Assembly (NCBI GenBank): GCA_019119145.1
Contig: DWXR01000053.1
Coordinates: 1 to 24,818, forward strand
From: Hominenteromicrobium gallistercoris
GTDB lineage: Bacteria > Bacillota > Clostridia > Oscillospirales > Acutalibacteraceae
Direction: 5' to 3'
Length of the DNA stretch: 24,818 nucleotides
The position numbers and the translations under genes are program-made. Each line of letters begins with the position of its first letter. Position 1 is the stretch's first letter. Shown piece after piece: positions 1-6,212 of the stretch. Under the pieces are notes generated by a model. It was not told the DNA's origin. It saw only the letters and a program-made list of their open reading frames with translations, and ran no database searches.

Positions 1-1
1 G

Positions 2-442
2 GCGGACGCCGTGTTCCTCTCCTCCCTGTGTGAAAAGGTCTATCTGATCCACAGGCGGGATACGCTGCGCGCCTCGAAAAGCTATACCGGGAAACTGAAC
101 AAGCCGAATGTGGAGATCCTCTGGGACAGCGTTGTCGAAGAGATTCTGGAAAACGGCCGTGTCTGCGGCGTCCGCGTGCGCAATGTCAAGACGCAGGCGG
201 TGAAGGAGTTGAAGCTCAGCGGGCTGTTTGTCGCCGTCGGCAATGTGCCGGCGACGGAATTCGTGCGCGGCGCGGTGGAGCTCGACGCGGCCGGTTACTT
301 TCTGGCCGGAGAAGATACGAAAACCAACCTGCCGGGCGTGTTCGCGGCGGGCGACTGCCGGAAAAAGCCGCTGCGCCAGATCGTGACGGCCGCGGCAGAC
401 GGCGCCGTCGCAGCGTACGCGGCGGAGGATTACCTGTCCTGA
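2..442 (+). CDS. trxB: Thioredoxin reductase, C-terminal part (5' end outside window)
   Basis: The reading frame is already open at the window edge, so only about the last 146 codons are seen. The visible part matches the end of the low-molecular-weight thioredoxin reductase family: the end of the NADPH-binding domain (VYLIHRRD, whose arginines bind the NADPH 2'-phosphate in this family), then the returning FAD domain with FVAVGNVP, GVFAAGDC and LRQIVTAAADGAVAA. The family transfers electrons from NADPH through FAD and a CxxC pair to thioredoxin in the cytoplasm; the CxxC motif lies upstream and cannot be checked here. The GtrA-like gene follows after 21 bases with no terminator between, so the two are probably co-transcribed. 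A related ferredoxin-dependent or flavin disulfide reductase cannot be excluded from this fragment. Confidence 0.9.
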   Translation, partial: ADAVFLSSLCEKVYLIHRRDTLRASKSYTGKLNKPNVEILWDSVVEEILENGRVCGVRVRNVKTQAVKELKLSGLFVAVGNVPATEFVRGAVELDAAGYFLAGEDTKTNLPGVFAAGDCRKKPLRQIVTAAADGAVAAYAAEDYLS

Positions 443-463
443 GACGGAAGTGAGGCGACTGCT

Positions 464-916
464 TTGGAAAAGTGGAAGGCACTGTACGACCGGTATCGGG
501 AACTGATCCTGTATGTCGTGTTCGGCGGTCTGACGACGCTGGTCAGCTTCATTTCCTATTGGATTTTTGTGGATTTGTTCCACATCTACTATATGGCGGC
601 GACGGTGCTTTCCTGGATCGTCTCCGTGACCTTTGCGTATGTGACCAACCGGAAATGGGTGTTTGAAAGCCGTGCGCACGGCTTTCGCGCGGTATGTCTG
701 GAAGCGGCCAGCTTCTATGCGTGCCGGCTGTTTTCCGGCGTTCTGGAAATGGGGCTGATGTACGGCGGCGTCGATCTGCTCCGCCTCAACGACAAGGTCG
801 TGAAGCTTGCGGCGAATGTGATTGTCATCATTGCAAATTACGTTTTAAGCAAACTGATTGTTTTTCGTAAGAAACGGGCCGTTGACGAATCGGTTGAACG
901 GGACTATAATAAATAA
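464..916 (+). CDS. GtrA-like family membrane protein
   Basis: 150 residues, the usual length for GtrA-like proteins (PF04138), with four predicted membrane helices: about residues 14-35 (YVVFGGLTTLVSF), 40-60, 80-100 and 112-133. The N-terminal FGGLTT and the TNRKWVF motif after the second helix are typical of the family. Members are thought to help move or modify polyprenyl-phosphate-linked sugars at the cytoplasmic membrane during polysaccharide or teichoic acid synthesis; the biochemistry is poorly defined. Translation starts at TTG 464, supported by GAAGTGAGG ending 8 bases upstream; no better ATG lies nearby. The 3' end of the gene carries the promoter of the next operon. Neighbouring LCP and nucleotidyltransferase genes fit an envelope-polymer role. 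Confidence 0.85.
   Translation: MEKWKALYDRYRELILYVVFGGLTTLVSFISYWIFVDLFHIYYMAATVLSWIVSVTFAYVTNRKWVFESRAHGFRAVCLEAASFYACRLFSGVLEMGLMYGGVDLLRLNDKVVKLAANVIVIIANYVLSKLIVFRKKRAVDESVERDYNK
882..910 (+). promoter_or_regulatory. Sigma-A promoter for the LCP operon, inside the GtrA gene
   Basis: TTGACG (882-887) and a perfect TATAAT (905-910) separated by exactly 17 bases. It lies within the last codons of the GtrA-like gene, so transcription would start near 916-918, at its stop codon. This implies a leader of about 155 bases before the LCP gene. Confidence 0.8.
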
Positions 917-1074
917 AATCAGACCGGCCGCGCAAACCGTTGTGCGGGGCGCGTGTGCTTCTTGTTGCAGTGCACCCTGCCCCGGGAGCGGCAGACGCCG
1001 TTTTCGCACAGGCGGCCGGATACCATTCAGAAAGGATTGCTCCTGCCGGAATACCGGGAGCATGGGTGTGTGCG
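917..1074 (+). promoter_or_regulatory. Structured 5' leader of the LCP operon, with the ribosome-binding site in a hairpin
   Basis: An 8-bp perfect stem, CCGGCCGC (924-931) with GCGGCCGG (1012-1019), encloses smaller hairpins. One is GGGGC (946-950) with GCCCC (979-983), extended inside by about six pairs. Another is GGGAGCGGC (984-992) with GCCGTTTTC (997-1005), which includes G-U pairs and an AGAC loop. A second, separate hairpin at 1039-1061 pairs GCTC with GAGC and CCGG with CCGG around an AATA loop, and it covers the only Shine-Dalgarno-like GGGAG (1056-1060). I recognise no known riboswitch class. GC-rich DNA folds easily by chance, so this is a candidate only. Confidence 0.35.
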
Positions 1075-2169
1075 ATGGCTAAGGGAAGGCAGCGCCGCGA
1101 TAACTTTGAGGACATTTCAAGCTATTCCTCAAAGCGCGCCGTGCGCAGAAATCAAAAGAAGAAAAAAAGAACGGGGCTGAAAATTTTTCTCGGCTTCCTG
1201 TTCACGCTGTTCATTCTGGTCGGCGGCGTTCTCGTTTACGCCTCCACCTTTATGCTCGGCGGACTGAAAACGACGACGATCACACAGGATAAGACGGAGC
1301 TCGGCATCACGGAGGAGGCGCAGGCGCAGACGGAAGAGGCCGAGGGCATCACGAATATCGCGCTGTTCGGCGTGGATTCCCGCTCGGATGAGGGGACGTT
1401 TACCGGCCGCAGCGACGCGATCATGGTGCTGTCGATCGACAATGTGCACAACAAGATCAAGCTGACTTCGATTTTGCGCGACGTGCGCGTTTACATCGGT
1501 GAGGAATGCGGCTACGACACGGGGTACGACAAGCTGAACCACGCGTACGCCTACGGCGGCCCGGAGCTTGCGATTAAGACGATCAACCAGAATTTCGGGC
1601 TGGATATTGAGGATTATGTGACAGTCAACTTCGCGGCGATGGCGGAGATTGTCGACGCCTTCGGCGGCGTGGACATCGAAGTGACCGAGGGCGAAATTGC
1701 GGAGCTCAACACCAACTTGGCTGGTTTGGCGGCAGAGAGTCCGGAGTCGCTGTCCGGACCGGCGGAGCCGTATACCGGCGAAGCAGGTCTTGCGCACCTG
1801 GACGGCAATCAGGCGGTCGCCTACGGCCGCATCCGCAATATCGGAAACGACAACGAGCGTGTTGAACGTCAGCAGGAGGTTCTGTCGGCGCTGCTCGGCA
1901 AGCTCAGCTCGATTTCGCCGCTTGAATATCCCGGCCTGATCAGCAAGCTGGCGCCGCTGTGCGAGACGTCTCTGTCCGTCAGCGATATCCTCGGCTTTGC
2001 GCCGATCGTTGTGAACGGCTTTGAGATCGAGCGGCTCTCGATCCCGAGCGATGAAGAGGGCTACGAATCCGGCTACGGCGAGGGCGGCGGCTGGATGTGG
2101 TTCTACGACGTCGAGCAGGCCGGCGCGCATATCCGTCAGTTTATCTACGAAGACCGGTACGTTGCGTAA
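1075..2169 (+). CDS. LCP (LytR-CpsA-Psr) family cell-envelope protein
   Basis: 364 residues if started at ATG 1075. The N-terminus is a basic cytoplasmic tail of about 33 residues rich in Lys/Arg, followed by one membrane helix (about 34-57) and an extracellular LCP domain (PF03816, about residues 95-265). Recognisable motifs are the conserved N/IALFGVDSR segment, GRSDAIMVLSID, SILRDVRVYI, DKLNHAYAYGG, FGGVDIEV and the late YGRIR segment with ERQQEVL. Family members transfer undecaprenyl-linked polymers such as teichoic acid or capsule to peptidoglycan; conserved Asp and Arg residues bind the pyrophosphate lipid. The usual SIPRDT motif reads SILRDV here. GTG 1066 is an alternative start with tighter spacing (5 bases) to GGGAG; the frame also stays open further upstream to 940, but that part is non-coding in character. 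It is the first gene of a four-gene operon. Confidence 0.9.
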   Translation: MAKGRQRRDNFEDISSYSSKRAVRRNQKKKKRTGLKIFLGFLFTLFILVGGVLVYASTFMLGGLKTTTITQDKTELGITEEAQAQTEEAEGITNIALFGVDSRSDEGTFTGRSDAIMVLSIDNVHNKIKLTSILRDVRVYIGEECGYDTGYDKLNHAYAYGGPELAIKTINQNFGLDIEDYVTVNFAAMAEIVDAFGGVDIEVTEGEIAELNTNLAGLAAESPESLSGPAEPYTGEAGLAHLDGNQAVAYGRIRNIGNDNERVERQQEVLSALLGKLSSISPLEYPGLISKLAPLCETSLSVSDILGFAPIVVNGFEIERLSIPSDEEGYESGYGEGGGWMWFYDVEQAGAHIRQFIYEDRYVA

Positions 2170-2193
2170 CGGAACAATGAGGGGGTTATTTTG

Positions 2194-3114
2194 ATGCAGA
2201 AACCGATTCTGGTCGTTATGGCGGCCGGCATGGGCAGCCGGTACGGCGGCCTGAAGCAGATCGATCCCGTCGGCAAAAACGGCGAGATCATCATGGACTT
2301 TTCCGTGTTCGACGCGCTGCGCGCCGGCTTTTCCAAGGTGGTCTTTATCATCAAGGAGGAGCTTTACGCGGATTTCCGGACGGTCGTTGGAGATCGCGTT
2401 GCAAAGTACATGCCGGTTGAATATGCGTTCCAAAAGCTCACGGACCTGCCGGAGGGCTTTGCGGTCCCGGAAGGGCGCGTGAAGCCGTGGGGAACGGGCC
2501 ATGCGGTGCTGGCGGCCCGGGCGCACATCGACGCGCCGTTTGCGGTCATCAATGCCGATGATTTTTACGGCGCCGAGGCGTTTGCGAAGATCGGCGAATT
2601 CCTGCAGAACGCAGAAAGCGCGGACGGAAAGGCACACTGGGCGATGGTCGGCTACCATCTCTGCAATACGCTGACTGAAAACGGCCATGTGGCGCGCGGC
2701 GTCTGCGTGGAAAAGGACAGCGTGCTCGACACGATCGTGGAGCGCACGCATATTGAGCGGCGCGCGGACGGACCGGCTTACACGGAGGACGACGGCCAGA
2801 CGTGGCATGCGCTGGCGGAGGACGCGACGGTATCCATGAACCTGTGGGGCTTCACGCCGGATTTTGTGGAGGACCTGCAGCGGGGCTTCACGGCGTTCCT
2901 CGAAAACGATGTGCCGAAGAACCCGCTCAAGGCCGAGTATTTCCTGCCGTTTGTCGTCAACGACCAGATCCGCGCCGGCAAGGCCGATGTGCGCGTGCTC
3001 AAGTCCGGCGACAAGTGGTACGGCGTGACCTACAAGGAAGATAAGCCGGTCGTCATGCGGGCGCTGGCCGACATGATGGAATCCGGCGTGTATCCGGATC
3101 CGCTCTGGAAGTAA
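2194..3114 (+). CDS. Nucleotidyltransferase family protein (sugar-nucleotide type)
   Basis: 306 residues with a Rossmann-like NTP-transferase fold. The N-terminal signature AAGMGSRYGGLKQ (residues 10-22) is the nucleotide-binding loop with Arg16 and Lys21. GTGHAV (about 105-110) and NADDFYG (about 117-123) match the later sugar-nucleotide pyrophosphorylase motifs, the latter giving the metal-binding Asp. Such enzymes join an NTP to a sugar-1-phosphate or choline-phosphate; the exact substrate cannot be told. The C-terminal third (MNLWGFTPDF, FLPFVVND, WYGVTYKED) looks like a clade-specific extension. ATG 2194 is chosen because GAGGGGG ends 8 bases upstream; an adjacent TTG at 2191 is less likely. 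It starts 24 bases after the LCP gene, so envelope-sugar activation is a reasonable inference. Confidence 0.85.
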   Translation: MQKPILVVMAAGMGSRYGGLKQIDPVGKNGEIIMDFSVFDALRAGFSKVVFIIKEELYADFRTVVGDRVAKYMPVEYAFQKLTDLPEGFAVPEGRVKPWGTGHAVLAARAHIDAPFAVINADDFYGAEAFAKIGEFLQNAESADGKAHWAMVGYHLCNTLTENGHVARGVCVEKDSVLDTIVERTHIERRADGPAYTEDDGQTWHALAEDATVSMNLWGFTPDFVEDLQRGFTAFLENDVPKNPLKAEYFLPFVVNDQIRAGKADVRVLKSGDKWYGVTYKEDKPVVMRALADMMESGVYPDPLWK

Positions 3115-3147
3115 TCCGGAAAAATAAAGATCAGAGGAGGCAGACAG

Positions 3148-3546
3148 ATGGCAGCCGAGTTCACAGAAGACAAGATCCTTTGGGAAGGGCGCAAGCACTG
3201 GCTCTGGTTCCCGTTCTCCTTCACGAAGTATTCGCTGACGGAGGATCGGTTCTACAGCCAGAAGGGGTTGCTGAACACGCATTACGACGAGCTTCTGCTC
3301 TACCGCGTGACGGACATCTGCCTGACGCGCTCGCTCGGACAGAAGATCTGCGGGACGGGCACGATCACGCTGACCTGCAAGGGTGATGCGCAGCGCGTTG
3401 TGACGCTGCGCAACATCAAGGACTCCATCCGCGTGAAGAACAACCTTTCCCGCCTGGTGGAAAAGGCGCGGGAGGAGCGCAGCATTATCGGCAGGGAATT
3501 CTTCGGCCCCGGCGGGGAAGAGCCGGACGAAGATCCCGTATTGTGA
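3148..3546 (+). CDS. Bacterial PH-domain (bPH2/DUF304-like) protein
   Basis: 132 residues. The pattern ILWEGRKHWLWFPFSFTKYSLTEDR...KGLLNTHYDELLLYRVTDI...GTITLTC...LRNIKD matches the bacterial pleckstrin-homology domain family: an alternating beta-strand core with the characteristic YRVTDI segment and a closing helix (about 95-112). There is no clear membrane helix, so it is probably cytoplasmic or peripheral. Function is unknown for most members; some are linked to membrane or envelope stress. The start is well supported by AGAGGAGG (3134-3141). It sits 33 bases after the nucleotidyltransferase gene and 27 before the next small gene, in the same operon. Confidence 0.8.
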   Translation: MAAEFTEDKILWEGRKHWLWFPFSFTKYSLTEDRFYSQKGLLNTHYDELLLYRVTDICLTRSLGQKICGTGTITLTCKGDAQRVVTLRNIKDSIRVKNNLSRLVEKAREERSIIGREFFGPGGEEPDEDPVL

Positions 3547-3573
3547 GTATTTGGAAAGAGGTGTTGTGTCGGG

Positions 3574-3780
3574 ATGAAAAAGGTTTGTATGCTGCTGATG
3601 GGTGTTCTGTCGGCATGGATGCTCTGCGGCTTTGCGCCGATGATGCCGACCGGCGATCCGCGTCAGTTCGGCCTGATGATTGCAATCGTCGTTATTTCGG
3701 GGCTTGCGGTCGTCGCGCTGGTCGTCTGGCTTGTGATCCAGAGCAGAAAGGGCAAGCATTCGAGACGCAAGCGTCCCTGA
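3574..3780 (+). CDS. Tiny membrane protein with a sortase-signal-like C-terminus
   Basis: 68 residues, not assigned to a named family. Residues 2-20 (MKKVCMLLMGVL...) look like a signal sequence or first helix. A short MPTGD (24-28) precedes a second helix (about 32-55) and a very basic tail (QSRKGKHSRRKRP). The order PTGD, hydrophobic helix, basic tail resembles the cell-wall sorting signal (LPxTG/PxTGD type) of Clostridia, but there is almost no passenger between the two hydrophobic segments. AAAGAGG at 3555-3561 is a somewhat distant ribosome-binding site (12 bases). It is the last gene of the LCP operon, before a strong terminator. A plain two-helix membrane protein is the alternative reading. 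Confidence 0.65.
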   Translation: MKKVCMLLMGVLSAWMLCGFAPMMPTGDPRQFGLMIAIVVISGLAVVALVVWLVIQSRKGKHSRRKRP

Positions 3781-3816
3781 GTGCGCCGATCCGGAAAAAG
3801 CGGACAAATAAAACGG

Positions 3817-3847
3817 AAAAGGGCTGCCTGCGGGCGGCCCTTTTGCT
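3817..3847 (+). terminator. Intrinsic terminator of the LCP operon
   Basis: A 12-bp stem, AAAAGGGCTGCC (3817-3828) with GGCGGCCCTTTT (3833-3844), one T-G pair, loop TGCG. The 3' arm ends in TTTT followed by GCTTT. Confidence 0.88.
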
Positions 3848-4041
3848 TTGCGGCAAAGCGGAGGGGACACGGCCGATTACGGCCGCTTTGCCGGGCCGCG
3901 TGATGCGCGGGGGGATTTCCTGAACGCCGTGCCGCGGGCCGGGCGGACTGTATGCGGCGCGGCATTCGGAAACGGCGCCGGCGGCCGCGCTGTATTTTGT
4001 GCAGCTGTGCGCTTTTTTCTGTCAAATCTTCGTTTTCCCCC
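3848..4041. repeat. Gene-free stretch with two long inverted repeats
   Basis: No convincing gene. Inverted repeat 1 is perfect: CGGCAAAGCGG (3851-3861) with CCGCTTTGCCG (3883-3893), and its 21-base loop holds a smaller hairpin (3870-3885). Inverted repeat 2 pairs 3922-3935 with 3954-3967 in 13 of 14 positions (core GCCGTGCCGC / GCGGCGCGGC, one G-T pair). A run of six T lies at 4013-4018. These may be remnants, an unrecognised small RNA, or regulator sites; nothing in the sequence decides. Confidence 0.45.
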
Positions 4042-4070
4042 TTGCGAAAATCCCAAAAAAAAGCTATAAT
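4042..4070 (+). promoter_or_regulatory. Sigma-A promoter for the scaffold/GGGtGRT operon
   Basis: TTGCGA (4042-4047), a 17-base spacer containing an A-tract, and perfect TATAAT (4065-4070). The start would lie near 4077, giving a leader of about 100 bases. That leader contains a hairpin GGGC-G-GCGC / GCGC-G-GCCC with loop ATGC (4106-4127). Confidence 0.8.
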
Positions 4071-4177
4071 GAAGAAAATCAGTCATATGGCATTATGCGG
4101 GGTACGGGCGGCGCATGCGCGCGGCCCGCGTCCGGTGCTGTCTGCCAAATAAACTGGAAGCGAAAGGAGTACCACTT

Positions 4178-4870
4178 ATGAATTATTCCAAAGAAGTGGA
4201 AATGATGTGCACTGTAGCCAAGGGCCCGAAGCACGGTCCGGCGCCGATTCCGGAAGAGGGCAAGTGGGTACAGGCCAAGGAAATCAAGGATATTTCTGCT
4301 TACACCCATGGCGTAGGCTGGTGCGCACCGCAGCAGGGCGCCTGCAAGCTGTCCCTGAACGTTAAGGACGGCGTCATCGAGGAGGCCCTCGTCGAGACGA
4401 TCGGCTGCTCCGGCATGACGCATTCCGCGGCGATGGCGGCGGAAATCCTCCCCGGCAAGACCATTCTGGAAGCGCTCAATACGGACCTCGTATGTGACGC
4501 GATCAACACCGCGATGCGCGAGCTGTTCCTCCAGATCGTCTACGGCCGTTCCCAGTCCGCTTTCTCCGAGGGCGGTCTCGTCATCGGCGCAGGCATGGAA
4601 GACCTCGGCAAGGGCGCGCGCTCCATGGTCGGCACCATGTACGGCACGAAGGAAAAGGGCGTCCGTTACCTCGAGATGACCGAGGGCTACTGCACCAGAA
4701 TGGCGCTCGACGCCGACGATCAGGTGATCGGCTACGAGTTCGTTTCCCTCGGCAAAATGACGGACTTCATCAAGAAGGGCATGGAGCCGAACGAGGCGTA
4801 CGAGAAGTCCAAGGGTACATACGGCAGATTTGCTGACGCCGTCAAGTACATCGACCCGCGCAAGGAATAA
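4178..4870 (+). CDS. NifU/IscU-like iron-sulfur scaffold family protein
   Basis: 230 residues. The region ETIGCSGMTHSAAMAAEILPGKTILEAL (about 73-100) has the layout of the IscU/NifU N-terminal fold (GC-x-x-x-x-x-SA...GKT..EAL), with Cys49, Cys56, Cys77 and Cys106 as possible cluster ligands. Proteins of this type, always paired with GGGtGRT proteins, are usually called iron-sulfur cluster assembly scaffold proteins, but direct evidence is scarce. ATG 4178 is chosen because AAAGGAG ends 8 bases upstream; the frame extends back to 4115 without a binding site. The C-terminal part (MEDLGKGARSMVGTMYG, AFEFVSLGKMTDF-like) is specific to this clade. Lysine is almost always AAG, as in nifJ and unlike the flanking genes, which suggests high expression. 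Confidence 0.8.
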   Translation: MNYSKEVEMMCTVAKGPKHGPAPIPEEGKWVQAKEIKDISAYTHGVGWCAPQQGACKLSLNVKDGVIEEALVETIGCSGMTHSAAMAAEILPGKTILEALNTDLVCDAINTAMRELFLQIVYGRSQSAFSEGGLVIGAGMEDLGKGARSMVGTMYGTKEKGVRYLEMTEGYCTRMALDADDQVIGYEFVSLGKMTDFIKKGMEPNEAYEKSKGTYGRFADAVKYIDPRKE

Positions 4871-4884
4871 GGAGGGCACGAAGA

Positions 4885-5883
4885 ATGGCTACATTTGAAG
4901 GTTACGAGAGACGCGAGGCGAAGATCCTCGAAGTCCTGAAGGAATACGGCATTTCCTCGATCGACGAGTGCAAGACGATCTGCGAGGAAAAGGGCATCGA
5001 TCCCTACACCATCGTGCAGGAAACCCAGCCGATCTGCTTTGAAAACGCGAAGTGGGCCTACACGGTCGGCTGCGCGATCGCGATCAAGAAGGGCTGCACC
5101 AAGGCTGCGGACGCCGCTGCTGCAATCGGCATCGGTCTGCAGGCGTTCTGCATCCCGGGCTCCGTTGCGGAAAACCGCAAGGTCGGCCTCGGCCACGGCA
5201 ACCTCGGCAAGATGCTCCTCTCCGAGGAGACCGAGTGCTTCGCGTTCCTCGCGGGCCACGAGTCCTTCGCGGCTGCCGAGGGTGCGATCAAGATCGCGCT
5301 GAACGCGAACAAGGTCAGAAACAAGCCGCTCCGCGTTATCCTGAACGGCCTTGGCAAGGACGCTGCGTTCATCATCTCCAGAATCAACGGCTTCACCTAT
5401 GTGGAGACGGAGTTCGACCCGTACACCGAGGAAGTCAAGGTCGTCAGCGAGAAGGCGTATTCCAACGGCCCGCGTGCGGACGTCAAGTGCTACGGCGCGG
5501 ACAACGTTCCGGAAGGCGTTGCGATCATGAAGCTCGAGAAGGTCGGCGTTTCCATCACCGGCAACTCCACCAACCCGACGCGCTTCCAGCATCCGGTTGC
5601 AGGCACCTACAAGAAGTGGTGCGTTGAGAACGGCGCCAACTACTTCTCCGTTGCTTCCGGCGGCGGCACCGGCCGTACGCTCCACCCGGACAACATGGCT
5701 GCCGGCCCCTCCTCTTACGGCATGACCGACACCATGGGCCGCATGCACTCCGACGCGCAGTTCGCAGGTTCCTCCTCCGTTCCGGCGCACGTTGAGATGA
5801 TGGGTCTCATCGGCATGGGCAACAACCCGATGGTCGGCGCGACCGTCGCTTGCGCAGTTGCTGTGGAAGAGGCTTCCAAGTAA
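4885..5883 (+). CDS. GGGtGRT family protein (function unknown)
   Basis: 332 residues. The family-defining motif GGGTGRT is present at residues 259-265, and the whole length is typical of the GGGtGRT family (PF14057). Other well-conserved-looking blocks are VGCAIAIKKGC (about 56-66), GLGHGNLGKMLL (about 99-110) and NSTNPTRFQHPVAGTYKKW (about 229-247). No membrane segment or signal peptide is visible. The glycine-rich loop suggests nucleotide or phosphate binding, but this is inference. The gene starts 14 bases after the scaffold gene with GGAGGGC as its binding site, so the two are co-transcribed and probably act together. Codon choice is strongly biased (AAG, CTC, TCC), a sign of abundant protein. 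Confidence 0.9.
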   Translation: MATFEGYERREAKILEVLKEYGISSIDECKTICEEKGIDPYTIVQETQPICFENAKWAYTVGCAIAIKKGCTKAADAAAAIGIGLQAFCIPGSVAENRKVGLGHGNLGKMLLSEETECFAFLAGHESFAAAEGAIKIALNANKVRNKPLRVILNGLGKDAAFIISRINGFTYVETEFDPYTEEVKVVSEKAYSNGPRADVKCYGADNVPEGVAIMKLEKVGVSITGNSTNPTRFQHPVAGTYKKWCVENGANYFSVASGGGTGRTLHPDNMAAGPSSYGMTDTMGRMHSDAQFAGSSSVPAHVEMMGLIGMGNNPMVGATVACAVAVEEASK

Positions 5884-5901
5884 AATTTGCGTAAACCCTC
5901 T

Positions 5902-5932
5902 GGCCCCGTCTGCTTTCGGACGGGGCCTTTTG
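5902..5932 (+). terminator. Intrinsic terminator after the GGGtGRT gene
   Basis: A 9-bp perfect stem, GGCCCCGTC (5902-5910) with GACGGGGCC (5919-5927), followed by TTTT. Confidence 0.88.
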
Positions 5933-5985
5933 CTGTCCGCAGGCGTATGTTTTTCGCCGGCGCTGCGGCATGAGAAAAAGATGTA

Positions 5986-6014
5986 TTGACGAATGCTTCA
6001 AATTATGCTAAAAT
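5986..6014 (+). promoter_or_regulatory. Strong sigma-A promoter upstream of the first CNNM gene
   Basis: TTGACG (5986-5991), a 17-base spacer, TAAAAT (6009-6014), plus an extended -10 TG at 6006-6007. The start is expected near 6021, about 190 bases before the CNNM start codon. Confidence 0.8.
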
Positions 6015-6020
6015 AAAAGC

Positions 6021-6212
6021 AATATTATTTATCTGAGGAGATGGTTTTGTGGATCCGCTTCCCCGATGTAATTGTGGGATAGCTGTCGGAAAGCCTTTGA
6101 GGTATTATCGGCACAGACCCGGCGCGGCGGGCAGGCCCCGCGCATACGCGGTAGACCTGAACTGACCGGTTCGGCGCACGGGTACTGAGTTTATATTATT
6201 TTGGAGGCTTAT
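6021..6212 (+). promoter_or_regulatory. Long 5' leader of the CNNM gene, possible leader ORF or RNA element
   Basis: About 190 bases separate the promoter from the CNNM start. A good Shine-Dalgarno, TGAGGAG (6034-6040), is followed 8 bases later by GTG (6049), which opens a 38-codon frame ending at TGA 6163-6165 (begins MDPLPRCNCGIAVGKPLRYY). Candidate RNA stems are GCGCGG/CCGCGC around 6123-6143, CCGAT (6063-6067) with ATCGG (6107-6111), and GAAC/GTTC around 6159-6172. I match it to no known riboswitch class, and no terminator precedes the gene. Either a leader peptide, a new structured RNA, or an unremarkable leader is possible. Confidence 0.35.

Noticed and set aside
940..1074. An N-terminal extension of the LCP protein from GTG-like codons at 940.
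   Set aside because: It has no ribosome-binding site, lacks protein-like composition and would place about 45 residues before a normal basic tail and helix. The region looks like a leader.
3543..3923. A 126-codon frame overlapping the tiny membrane protein and its terminator.
   Set aside because: It reads through a strong terminator and inverted repeats and has no ribosome-binding site; the 68-codon gene has a signal-like start and helix pattern.
6034..6075. Resemblance to the fluoride riboswitch (GGAGATGG, later GATG).
   Set aside because: Only the opening bases match; the conserved stem, pseudoknot partner and closing CTCC are missing. The c-di-AMP, M-box, Mn, guanidine and c-di-GMP classes were also considered and lack their conserved cores.
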